Assembly (NCBI RefSeq): GCF_964355755.1
Contig: NC_092676.1
Coordinates: forward strand, 16,784,288-16,848,287
Origin: Antedon mediterranea
Taxonomy: Eukaryota > Echinodermata > Crinoidea > Comatulida > Antedonidae
DNA: 64,000 bases
Reading direction: 5' to 3'
This document shows positions 24,150 to 34,739 of the stretch, piece by piece (position 1 is the first letter of the stretch; each line of letters begins with the position of its first letter). The notes beneath the pieces were generated by a model. That model ran no database searches and was not told where the DNA came from. It saw only the letters and a list, made by a program, of their open reading frames with translations. Position numbers and translations under genes: made by a program.

Positions 24150-24255
24150 CAGCTCACCATGTCGGTCGGTTGGTCGGATGGTCGGTCAAGTCAGTAGTAA
24201 ACACTAACTCACATTTGAGCACGCGACTGCAGCCATGATATGGCCTTGTTAATAC
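24150..24255 (+). repeat. Fragment of a dispersed GTCGGTCGG repeat
   Basis: ctcaccatgtcggtcggttgg leads to gtaaacactaactc, gagcacgcgactgcagccat and atggccttgtt. The same order of blocks is found at 31945-32035 and, inverted, around 45433-49170. Here it sits in the 5' intron of the BRICHOS gene. Confidence 0.7.
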
Positions 24256-25245
24256 GAGTGACGAATTTGTAACCATTCGATTTTAACTTAAAAGATGTTT
24301 TAATGTTAGGCTACTGTATATATACTTTTACATTTTTGTCTTTCTTTGTCAGTTGAGGCATGCATAGTCTATTAAGACTGACGCATGACAAACAATGGTG
24401 TACCGTATGTATCTTTTTAATCAGAATTGCTGTCAACCAACATTTATTAGTATTATAACAAAGCCAATAAAGTGTCTTGTATAACTTAAATAATAACTTT
24501 TTCTATTATAAATCGTTCTTCCATAATATATAGCAATAGTTAAACAAAACAATTATTATTACATTGAATTGAGGAGCGATAATATAAAATCCACAAAACA
24601 GTTAAAATTACAGAAATCACTGAAAAAGTTTTTAAAACTAAATCACGATCTAAAAATTGATACCAATTTATAGGCTACCAAATACAAGTTAAGCATTACC
24701 GTTGAATTTATGAAAATATGTGTTATTGTATAGAAATATCCAATTAAAACAATAAATATTTATAAATAAAATGTCTTGAATTATTTAGTTATTACAGTAT
24801 TATCAAGTTTATTATTTGTATTGTGTATTATAATAGTTCCATTTTATTATTTTGTAGGCTTCATTGATGTTTTATTTTGGCCTTCTATGCATATGCCAAT
24901 GTTTTATGGTATGAAATAAAAATGTAGGCCTACACATAATTATCTTTTACCTTTATCATTGTCATATAATAGGTGAGTCCCGTACATTCTGAACATAGGA
25001 GATAATGAGCTGTTAGTAGCTCATGTAGGCCTTATAAGCATCATCATTATATTGTTGTAGGTTCCCAGTTCCCCTACGTCTTCTTATCCTGGACCCCCTG
25101 GTATTTATATATGATAGTCAAGTGCCCTAACCACTCGCCAACCGCAAATCCACTACCCCGTTCAGGATACATAAAACGCAACTTTTAAAAATATAAAATG
25201 TATAATATATTGAAACAGAACGAAAATAAATTAAAAGAAACTTAC

Positions 25246-25290
25246 CTTTTGTACGACTTTCTTGTGATTGGGCCCAAAAAAATTAATTAT
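25246..25290 (-). other. Probable non-coding first exon of the BRICHOS precursor gene
   Basis: The stretch ends in a strong donor (AAAAG|gtaagt at 25246/25245) and starts about 30 bases after a TATA box. It contains no ATG. The coding exon has a matching acceptor (ttgtag at 23551-23546) 26 bases before its ATG, so a 1.7-kb 5' intron is implied. Confidence 0.5.
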
Positions 25291-25312
25291 GTGATAAATA
25301 GTGTCTGCAAGT

Positions 25313-25321
25313 CTTTATATA
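25313..25321 (-). promoter_or_regulatory. TATA box of the BRICHOS precursor gene
   Basis: TATATAAAG on the minus strand, about 70 bases before the splice donor of the putative first exon. A GATA-type motif (agataag, 25334-25340) lies just upstream. Confidence 0.55.
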
Positions 25322-25539
25322 CATCTCAGTCTAGATAAGAATGCGGAAATAATTACAATTAACTTATAAGATGACCAACGGAGGCGAAGGTGTTCTAATA
25401 CTTTTATTTTTTTTCAGAAATATAAGGTAAGCTGATGATAGATGCGGCGCTGTTAGCAAGGTAAACTTAATCCCACCTGTCGCCACAGGTAACTGATCCA
25501 GGTTCTCATAATTGAACAAAAACATATTCCAAAATGTTT

Positions 25540-25550
25540 GGGAAATTCCC
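25540..25550. promoter_or_regulatory. Perfect NF-kB/Rel-type palindrome upstream of the BRICHOS gene
   Basis: GGGAAATTCCC, a perfect match to the GGGRNWYYCC consensus on both strands, stands about 250 bases upstream of the inferred start. A second kB-like site (ggggaacttccc, 26734-26745) lies 1.2 kb further up. Rel sites with nearby GATA motifs are typical of inducible immune effector promoters, so immune induction is a reasonable inference. Confidence 0.5.
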
Positions 25551-26005
25551 TTTTTGTCCAGTGTTTCGAGAAGAATTTTGTTTACTTGTCCATAAGTAGG
25601 CCTATTACAACCTGAGATACTCAGATATCTACAAATAGCATTGGTTATGGATTTGTTATTGCTACATTTTCATTTTACTTACACTGTAATTTGAAATGAT
25701 TATAATATTTATTTATTTAAAAACTTAAATTATTATTATTATTATTATAAATTGTAATATCTACAGCCTAATTGTAATTTTTTCAGTAATTTTCGTTTGG
25801 ATTTATATAAATATGGTCCTGTTTCGTTTAAGAACTATCATACCTTAACTAAAAAGGAAAGACTAAAACTACAGAATAGGTAAAATATCAATATTATGAA
25901 AAAATTATTTTAAAAATGTTATCACCACCAGCGAACTATTAACAAATAATGTATTTTGATTGTTGGAAGGTTTGCATGATGACACAAATTTGCGCACGTG
26001 ACTGC

Positions 26006-26160
26006 AGCCATGTATATGGCCTTGTTTATATTATAAAGTTTGCGGTACACCCCGAATATTAGTTCTAAAAAGAACCATTGCGTTACCGTAGAAACTCCAC
26101 AATTTATTTCGGTGGTGTACCGCAAACCGTATAATATAAACAAGGCCATATACATGGCTG
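26006..26160. mobile_element. Short palindromic element, arms about 48 bp
   Basis: agccatgtatatggccttgt at the left is inverted at the right as acaaggccatatacatggct, and the match continues through tataatataaa and the inner ends gcggtacacc / ggtgtaccgc. The outer 20 bases are those of the dispersed repeat at 24229 and 31990, so the element appears to be an inverted pair of that family's ends. Confidence 0.75.
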
Positions 26161-26440
26161 CACTTAAAATATGTAGATTATAGTAATGGCTACGTTAATG
26201 TTAAATAGCAAATCATGTGCGCAGATAAATGTATAAATTAAGGCATACTGTACATAATTGAATAGTTGAATTTTTCATGACACCATTTCTTCCTTTCTTC
26301 TTCTTTTTTTATTTTTTTTCTCATTCAATTACAAACTTCGCGTATTTATCAATTTAGTTACTACTCTAAACGGATAAGAATAATGTAAGCATGTTACATA
26401 ATTCACTGATTATGTTTAGGCCTAAATAACATAGTATAAA

Positions 26441-26519
26441 ACTGACTCTAAACAACGAGAGGAAAGCCATGATTCAATGTTGAATCATGCTTGCCTGTCG
26501 TTATTTATTTAGAGTCAGT
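26441..26519. repeat. Long imperfect hairpin of about 79 bp
   Basis: actgactctaaa pairs with tttagagtcagt, acga with tcgt, and catgattca with tgaatcatg, giving an interrupted stem with a 3-base loop. Possible MITE relic. Confidence 0.6.
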
Positions 26520-26529
26520 GTTATAGAGC

Positions 26530-27735
26530 CTACTATAGATATGATATGATAGTTTGAATATGAGTTAATACCCAGAAGTCAACTGATTTGTATGCTTTTT
26601 GGCCCTGGAATTGAATAATACGTGATCATGAAGACATTTTAAACACTTTCCCTGGTGAGAGTTATGATACGGAACTACAAGGTTTGGAGTTTGGAACCAC
26701 GGGGTACAAAATCAAATTAAATTTCAAACTTTAGGGGAACTTCCCTTCGAGGAGGAATTTTAATTGTTCAAACTAGTCAAATGCAAAATGTAAAATCCAT
26801 TACAGTAACTTACAATTACAACAAAAAACAACCAGAAAATAGTATGCCACACACAAACACAACGTACATAATAATTTGAATGAACGTCTTGAATGTTTTA
26901 TTGTGTAAGTACATGGCATTGAAATACTTACATTTGTTTTTATTTTGTAACATTAATTAATAACTGTCTTGGCCAGATTGATTTAATAATGTAGGCCATG
27001 ACTACGTGATCTGTTATTTCGCTTCATTTTGATAGTGTTTGAAATATAATAATTTGTTTAATATCTGCATATTTCAAGCAGAAGGTTCAGAGTTCAATTG
27101 ATCGTTCCACACCCCTCCATAGGAGCTCAATATTTTGGGAGGTAAATGTTGACATCCATACCTACCAGAATCAAGTGAAATTAGCTTCTTTTAAATGCTT
27201 TCACAGATTAAACCTTATATAGCGATTACATGCAGTCTAAGACGAATATGATTATGCATACTCTCTAGTACAAAGTTCGTTCAAAGGCCCAAAGTTTTGC
27301 GGTAGAAGATAGTGGGAAATGATTGCAGAGTGTGGCCGCATTTTGTTTCTTACTAGTAGTTTTTTTGTGTCATTAGAAAGCGAAAAAGAGCGTCACACAC
27401 TACATTAATTGTCCCTGGTATGTGTCTAGCTGTTAGGTGGTGGACGTTGCTGAGAAGCAAGGTTAGGACAATGGCCCGGAGTAGACTTATGTACAGTAGG
27501 CCTACATGATGATACGCTTTGTAGAAGATTTCTTGTTTAAAACATGTACATTGTCGAGCTTGTCACTGTAATAGACGATTTGGGTGAAAAAAAGTTTATT
27601 ATTGCTAACATTGCCTTGTGATATTTTGACTAATTAAGAAGAGGTTTGGTAGGTCCTCAAAAGGGCCATCACCTGCTTCAACAGACTGATTGGCGGAGTC
27701 GAGGGGTAGGATAGTACTGTTTAGGGGGAAGTGAG
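26530..27735. other. Stretch with no recognised gene
   Basis: No supported exon on either strand. A kB-like site (26734-26745) and one TAGGCCTA octamer (27497) are the only signals noted. Confidence 0.5.
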
Positions 27736-27739
27736 GCCA

Positions 27740-28033
27740 CAATCAGTAGGCCGCCTACAATTCCACCACGGAACACCATATCCAATCAGTAGGCCACCTA
27801 TAATTCCACCACGGAATACCAGCCAATCAGTAGGCCGCCTATAATTCCACCACCGAACACCATATCCAATCAGTAGGCCGCCTATAATTTCTCCACGGAA
27901 CACCATCCAACCAGTAGGCCGCCTTTAATTCCAGCACGGAACACCATATCCAATCAGTAGGCCGCCTATAATTCCACCACGGAACACCATATGCAATCAG
28001 TAGGCCGCCTATAATTTCACCATATTCAATCAG
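27740..28033. repeat. Tandem repeat of about 39-44 bp, seven copies
   Basis: Each unit carries caatcagtaggccgcctat, aattccaccacgg and aacaccatatc. Unit length alternates because some copies lack atat. The last copy is cut after ccatattcaatcag. The translated frames are repeat artefacts. Confidence 0.9.
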
Positions 28034-28104
28034 TTCCGTTGTCGTCTAGGTCCAATGCAGCCTGCTATAACAACAATGATAATAGCAGACTATCATTTGG
28101 AGGG

Positions 28105-28215
28105 CAATAACCGCCAAAAATACAATGTAATCGCGGACATATACGAGTACTCGTAGAAAAATACAACGTACTCGCAGAAACATACAACGTATTCACAGAA
28201 AAAAAAAGAACGTAC
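28105..28215. repeat. Minisatellite of about 20 bp (tacaacgtactcgcagaaa)
   Basis: Four or five units of a-tacaacgtactcgcagaaa with drift. The inverse complement (tttctgcgagtacgttgta) forms the array at 33783-33915, so one repeat family is present in opposite orientation 5.7 kb apart. Confidence 0.75.
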
Positions 28216-28269
28216 AACTTAACTTACCGTATTCGATAAAAAAGACGACCACAAAAATCCACAACGTAG

Positions 28270-29900
28270 TTGCTAAAAAGAATTCGCATAAAATGACAAC
28301 GAAATGGGAGTGAGTGGGTATTTTTTTCTTTGTTTTATAGTTTTTGTATTTGTTTCGTTGGTTTGTTTCAAATGTTTTTAAAATTTTACTGAGATTGTGA
28401 TTTGTGTATGGATTTTTTTTTTACTGAAGGGGTTACCCAATATAAAGAATAAATAAATAAAATATAGAAAAAATTTCCATTTTATAATGGGTATTAGAAA
28501 AAAAGCTTACGCATCAACTGCACGCATGGATGTACATTTTTGTTGTAGGAAGTTAGTAGTTTAGTGTTGTGTAGTTTATCCACTAGGCTAGGCATAATCG
28601 CTAGGGTGAAGATGGAGGAGCGAACATTATAAGTTTTGAAAGATGGAGGTGGTAACCTTGATTAAATTAGAATGCATGTTTTGCATGTCTTAAGATAAAC
28701 TATGCAGAAACTGTGTTTCAATCTGGAATTAAAAACCAAATTGTTCCGCTGAATACTTACAAAGCTAACTAATATAGTAGTATACGTGACGTGAATAAAA
28801 CCGTTTTATCTAGAGGGCGTTTGAAATACTTGAATATAACCTCAGCCTACTGTAACATCATAAGATTTCACCGGGAAAAAATATTTTTTTTTATTTGTGT
28901 TTCTTAATGCTAGCTATGTGCGATTAGGCTAAATTCACTACAACCATGTGTATGCGAATTTGGCATATGCGGCATATGGAACTAAAGATAGATGCAATGT
29001 GTTGCGTTTGGCCAGATGAAAAGGGCTACCTGTACATTTATAGATGTTGTGCCGCTGCACAATAATTACAAGATGAAGGTGTTAGCAAAATGACCAGCTA
29101 CAATTACTTTGGCTACATGCAGTGTTTTTTGAAGGCATAGTGAAGGGATTTCAATCTACTTGAACTGTTTTGATGTATCACATACCTTTTTGTTATGTTT
29201 ATGCTTGGAGGATGACTGTAGGTTATAAAGGATTCTGGTGGTGAGAGGATGCATTACCCATACGGGGAATGTATCCTCTCAGCTACTGATTTTGATGTTG
29301 GAAGCAAATGTTGGGATAGTGTCTGTACTCACATTGGCCATGTATGTGACATCGTTGTTTAGTTTAATAGTGCATCTATCTGTCTGATGGATTAGTTTTA
29401 TCAAATATAAACTTGTCTTGATGAAAAACATCAATAATAAAACTCGTCCTAAATATTAAAAACTTAATCCTATAAATAATCTCTCTCAAACTAAAAAAAA
29501 TAGTTAAAACAATTGTCAAGAGTAGAGAATCGATATCGCCTCAATATAAGCCCACTGAGCCATCCAGCTCGTCGATTCAATTGGGTGTTACTTTGTATAT
29601 GAATGAATAAAACATACATTATACGTAAGCATTTTAACCGACCAATCAGAACAGTGTTTACATCTTTTCTTGAACTTTGAACTTTGTTTGGTGACATTTC
29701 CAAACATCCCAAGGCTTCCGAAGACGTTGCTTCCGAAGACATGCCGAATATAAAGTTCTTTGTGACGTCACGGGTTATTTAAATAAAATCATAAAATTCA
29801 CTTTTTGTCTCAGATATATACTGTTTCGTATGTTTTTCAGCGTTTCCAATCCATTCTAAGGCGTTCCATGCGCTACAATGTCAAAGTGTTTGCTACAACA
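28270..29900. other. Stretch with no recognised gene
   Basis: No supported exon. It contains one clear stem-loop at 29243-29280 (gagaggat..attaccc and ggggaatgtatcctctc). Confidence 0.5.
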
Positions 29901-29916
29901 TACATATCTGAGGCAT

Positions 29917-30432
29917 TAGGGAGGTTTCGCAACCTTACGAATACGATAATGAAAACGGATACGTGTCACACATTTGTGAAACTTTTGAGCTGATTCCCAT
30001 TTCATATTCGTAAAGCGTATTCGTGTTGACGAATATCACCAGTCATATTCGTAACTACAAAACGAGTATAGTTTTTGATCTATTTTGCACATTTTGCAAT
30101 TGAATCAGGAATGATTCATGATTATAATATAATTATACTTTTATTTAAAGTAATTTACTAAAGTAATTTACTAAAATGCCATGTCGATTTTGATAAATAG
30201 CAGTTTTTAAAGTCCTCACTCCCTTTGATGTTACGCTAGAGGCCTAGGCAGCCAAGCACCAAGCAACACGTACCTGCGCTTCGCTCAAATTTACCGCAGT
30301 CATATTTTGGACGGCGCCCTCAATATTTCGTTGCCATGCGAAACAGATTTTTACTGGCTTATGAAAAACGAATACGTGTGCGTGACGTATCCGTTTTCGT
30401 TATCGTATTCATAAGATTGCGAAACCTTCCTA
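29917..30432. mobile_element. Non-autonomous element with about 33-bp terminal inverted repeats, copy A
   Basis: The left end tagggaggtttcgcaacctt and the right end (reverse complement taggaaggtttcgcaatctt) match, and the match continues through acgaatacgataa. The 516-bp interior has no coding frame. Copy B follows within ten bases. Confidence 0.8.
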
Positions 30433-30441
30433 TTTTAGGCC

Positions 30442-31178
30442 AATAGGGACCTAGAATACGATAACGAAAACGGATACGTCACACATTTGTGAAACTTTTG
30501 AGCTGATCCCCATTTCATATTCGTAAAGCGTATTCGTGTTGACGAATATCACCAGTCATTATTCGTAACTACAAAACGGGTATAGTTTTTGATCTATTTT
30601 GCACATTTTGTAATTGAATCAGGAATTATTCATGATTATAATATAATTATACTTTTATTTAAAGTAATTTACTAAAGTAGTTTACTAAAATGCCAGGCCA
30701 ATTTTGATAAATAGCAGTTTTTAAAAGTCCTCGCTCCCTTTGATGTTACGCTAGAGGCCTAGGCAGCCAAGCACCAAGTAACACGTCGTACCTGCGCTTC
30801 GCTCAAATTTACCCCAGTCATATTTTGGACGGCGCCCTCAATATTTCGTTGCCATGCGAAACAGAAACAGGGTCTTCTCGGATAAGGACTATAAACCGTA
30901 GGTCCAGTGTACACAGTTATAACCTGTGTGTACTTTAAAGAAACCCAGTTCATTATTCGAAAAAGAGTAGGGGTTACCCCGGTGAACTGGTTCACACAAT
31001 AGCCCCTGTATCAGGGGGATTACCACCTATCTGATAGGACAGTGATTAATTCACTATTGGTAATCCTTGGCCACATTGCCTAAAGACATACAATAAAATA
31101 AAAAATAAAAATAAAAAAACGAATACGTGTGCGTGACGTATCAGTTTTCGTTATCGTATTTGTAAGAAAACTCCCTAT
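30442..31178. mobile_element. Same element, copy B, interrupted by another insertion
   Basis: It repeats the interior of copy A almost base for base (for example cttttgagctgat, gatgttacgctagaggccta, gcgcttcgctcaaatttacc) and ends in ttatcgtatttgtaag..ctcccta. It is longer because a tail-bearing retroelement fragment replaces about 18 bases at 30866-31118. Confidence 0.8.
30866..31118 (+). mobile_element. 3' tail of a SINE or LINE with an A-rich end
   Basis: Blocks tcttctcggataaggactat, aaaccgtaggtcc, cattattcgaaaaagagtag and gggttaccccggtg are a tail I recognise as widely repeated in marine invertebrate genomes. It ends in an aataaaataaaaaataaaa tract, and copy A of the host element lacks it. 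No pol III A or B box is visible, so it is a truncated tail. Confidence 0.6.
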
Positions 31179-31221
31179 TACATGATTTCTCCCTACGAAA
31201 GTATTGAGTGTGTTCCTCCTT

Positions 31222-31456
31222 GCCAAAATACGCAAATTGAGGGCGCTATGCTTTGCCAAAATACTCAAAAAAATGCCAAAATACGCAAATTGAGGGCGCT
31301 ATGCTTTGCCAAAATACACAAATCATGCCATTTTGGCAAAGCATAGCGCCCTTAATTTGCGTATTTTGGCATGATTTGCGGATTTTGGGAAAGCAGATTT
31401 GCGTATTTTGGCATGATTTGCGTATTTTGGCAAAGCAATTTGCGTATTTTGGCATG
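31222..31456. repeat. Nested repeat cluster built from tgccaaaatacgcaaa with a long hairpin
   Basis: Two direct copies of a roughly 45-base block (tgccaaaatacgcaaattga, then gggcgctatgctttgcc) are followed by an inverted copy and several half-copies. The second direct copy (31274-31314) and the inverted copy (31329-31371) pair over about 41 bases with one or two mismatches around a 14-base loop. Confidence 0.85.
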
Positions 31457-31944
31457 ATGCTCACCAACCCCACTCTTAAAAGCTTTAGTCGTGTACAGCG
31501 CCACCTACCGGTGGATCCGGGAATATTGCGTCCAGCCTTTCAAGTAACAATAGTTTCAGTTGACAAACGACAAAAGCAAACGGGTAAATTTGAAAAGAAA
31601 TAGGTTTTTTAATACTACTCGTATAAAAAAAACCTGTAAATTAAATCAAATTATATTATAAAATTAGGCCTACAAATCAAAAATTAAAACTCTTTCCTCT
31701 TGTACAAAAATGAAGTTTTTTTTGGACATTAAGTAGTTCTCGAGAAGCTGCAAGAGTACTTGCTACTTTAAAACTGCTCGCCGGCTTTTGAGAATTTTCT
31801 TCTATCTTTAACACTAGCAGAATTTATACCCTGGTCCGAATTACCTCCAAAAGTTATTGGAGTGGTTCTTGACCAAACATCTATCTGTATATTCATTTTG
31901 GTAAAGATCTTGCAGTGACTTTTTAGCTGCGTGCAACCTGACTC

Positions 31945-32035
31945 TACAGCTCACTATGTCGGTCGGTTGGTCGGTAAACACTAACTAGAGCACGGTACTG
32001 CAGTCATGTATTTGGCCTTGTTCAGTAATCCTGCT
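31945..32035 (+). repeat. Fragment of the dispersed GTCGGTCGG repeat
   Basis: ctcactatgtcggtcggttgg is followed by gtaaacactaact, gagcacggtactgcagtcat and ttggccttgtt, the same order as at 24150-24255. Confidence 0.65.
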
Positions 32036-32392
32036 AACACAAGCGATCGACTGTTGGCGGAGGTGGTAAATAATATTCTTTTCCCACGCCTATATACATG
32101 TGGGCCGGGTCAAATTAGGGAGTAATTAATTCTCCTACCATGGGCCAATAAATTAGATAGGTCCATGCTCCTACCCTGAAATATTTAGGCCTACATATAC
32201 TGTAGTTTAGTTTATGATTATATTTTGTTCTGTACAGTGAGCCAGACTATGTTTACACAAAATATTTATTACTGATTGTTAAACAACAATAATTGAAATA
32301 ATAAACCATTTTATCTGAAGAAAGAACAATGATTCAAGTTGTTAGTCAAAAAGTCGAGCGGCGTTTTTTTATAAGAAATATGTCTTGTTTAG

Positions 32393-33769
32393 TTGGGAAG
32401 CCAGAAAAGGTTTACCTGCATCCTCTAGAAAACTATGCTAACCATGTTTTTCTGCTTCCTTCTATCAATTGTGTGCTGTTGGTCGATAAAACATGGGTCA
32501 ATTAGGTCAATATGGTCAAAGTTAGACTTGGCGTAACTTGGTAACTACTGACTTTATTGATTTTTTTTTCATTCACTCTAATGGACAACTTTTGCTCAAA
32601 GTAGACGGAAACCCCTTTTTACTGACCACTGGTCAAGAAATTGGCTATATGAATATCTCGGCAACCACTGGTCAGAAAGTGACAATTGTGGTCTCAAATC
32701 ACTCGCAAAGTATATGTTTATATTTGTTATAGTGTAATAAAAATCATAAAACTGTCAATAAACCCCTAATTTTTACCTTTGACATAATAGCCGGCACATT
32801 TTTTTATTAGAGCACACTTTTCAAATCTCTGAAATTGTTGGGCGGATAGCATTATTTTTAACAAAGTAAATAAAAAAGTTATAATATATTATATATTATA
32901 TGTTGCTTATGTTTCTGAAATTTATTTTTTTGACATCCAACAACAATGTACATATTAAATGAAATTAATTAAAAACTCACACATAATGTTAGAATAAATT
33001 GTGATTATACAGGTTTAATATTATCATTTCTAGGCTATGGAGGCTCCATGGCTAGGCTTACATATTAAAGGATTCTGCCAGGAAAGACAATTAATTCAGC
33101 AAGGCGACAACGTCAGGCTAGGCCTATAGCTGGCGTAACATGTTCGTACGTTACCGCTCTTTACCAGCTAGGCCTACACAACTAAGCCCGACTAAGCCAG
33201 GCCTAGAAACCTCTACGAGATAACTTTCGACGCGAGCTACTTAGGTAGTGATTTTTTTTTCTCTTTTTATCATAATTAACCTTAATACAACGCACATTTA
33301 AGACAAGAAATGACCTGGTTTAATGTATTTAAAGTTTGGCAAAAATGACTGTGAAACCACCAACATGTCAGCAACCACTAGTCAGGAAGTAATAATTTTA
33401 GTCTCAAAGTACTTGCAAAGTATATATTTATATTTGCTTTAATAATTTGAAGCCAATTATCAATTTCTGACCAGTGGTTGCTTAGATATTCTAGCCAATT
33501 TCTTAACCAGTGGTCAGAAAGGGGGTTTTCACTTTTAGCAAAAGTTTCCCATTAGAGTGAATAGATTTATTAGTCTTCTTAGTAGTTTGTCACAAAAAAT
33601 ATTCAATACACCCAGTAGTTACCTAGTTACACCAAGTCTTAACTTTGACCATATATACCATTTGGCCCTGTACTGACCAAGCATCACAATTTGTTTCGAC
33701 CAACAGCAAAAAAACAATGTTAACTTAGATTGCTATAGCGTGCAGGTGAACCCTATATGCCTCCCCAAA
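32393..33769. mobile_element. Foldback element with about 330-bp inverted arms
   Basis: Left arm 32393-32720 and right arm 33440-33769 are inverted matches: ttgggaagcc / ggcctcccc-type ends, tggtcaaagttagacttgg against the complement of ccaagtcttaactttgacca, attcactctaatgg against ccattagagtgaat, and gaccactggtcaagaaattgg (split: gaccactgg, tcaagaaattgg). The motif accactggtcagaaa is repeated inside each arm, and a direct-orientation copy lies at 33366-33440. The middle (about 32740-33340) encodes nothing recognisable. Confidence 0.75.
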
Positions 33770-33782
33770 TATTTGTTTTTGT

Positions 33783-33915
33783 TTCAGCGAATACGTTGTA
33801 AGTTTATGTGCATTTATTCTCTTGTTCTTTTCTGCGAGTACGTTGTATTTTTCTGCGAGTACGTTGTACGTTTCTACGAGTACGTTGTATATGTCCGCGA
33901 AAACATTGTATGTTT
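33783..33915. repeat. Minisatellite of about 20 bp (tttctgcgagtacgttgta)
   Basis: Five to six drifting units directly after the foldback element; the inverse of the array at 28105-28215. Confidence 0.75.
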
Positions 33916-34415
33916 ATAATTGGTGATTGATGACTGCCTTCAATACTATGTACTGTAGGCCTACTATATTATATTAAATTAGCACATTAGAACGTAGTTA
34001 TGAAATCTTTATAATACTGATGATTTTAGGTTTAAATGAAAACAAGCCATGTTATTTTTTTAAATCATAATAATGTTTTGTTTATTAAATTTATAATTCA
34101 ATCAAAACCATCCATTGACGTATACTAATAGAAAACCGATTCTAATACCACAATAACAGAGAAATGTTTTGTTTTAGCAAAAACCCTACGTTGAAGTTTC
34201 ATGATGAAAACCAATACGGTTGTATCCAAACCATTGCCCGATCAGAACATACTCTTTCCAAACTCACTTGATAAACAATAAAATAAAACTACACAATGAC
34301 CCGACATATAAGAGTATAACAAGTTGTAAAAACGTTTTATAATATCAACTTTCACACAACTATGCGCAGTTTATTTATTATTTATACTGTTTTGACTTGG
34401 CTATAATTAATGTAC

Positions 34416-34730
34416 ACTAGTAACTTTAAAGAAGTTATTACTTTGTAAATGTAAATTTTGATTTGAGTGTTGTAATCACTTTAGCCAGAAAATAATATAA
34501 TAGCCTACCAACATTAAGGTCAGTTATAAAAAATATAATGAAAACCCGAATTCTATAAATTGTATAACAAACTAGTAGCTTTAAAGAAGTTATTACTTAG
34601 TTAATGTAAATTTTGATGTGGAATGTTGTAGTCATTTTAGCAAAAAAAATAATATAATAGCCTACCAACAGTAACGTCAGTTATAAAAAAAACTAAAATG
34701 AAAACGTGAATTCTATAAATTATATATTAT
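34416..34730. repeat. Tandem duplication, two copies of about 155 bp
   Basis: actagtaactttaaagaagt at 34416 returns as actagtagctttaaagaagt at 34571, and the shared blocks aatataatagcctaccaaca and cagttataaaaaa keep the same spacing. Confidence 0.85.
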
Positions 34731-34739
34731 ATACATATT

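Noticed and set aside
27721-27906. Minus-strand frame with repeated GGLLIGYGV-type segments
   Set aside because: Product of the tandem 39-44 bp repeat; unit length changes shift the frame, which a real protein repeat would not tolerate.
30866-31118. tRNA gene or tRNA-derived SINE head
   Set aside because: No A box and B box pair and no cloverleaf could be drawn; only the tail part of a retroelement is present.
31253-31603. Open frame encoding a repetitive Cys/Gln/Trp-rich peptide
   Set aside because: It translates the nested hairpin repeat; the same block gives open frames on both strands. No start context or splice signals.
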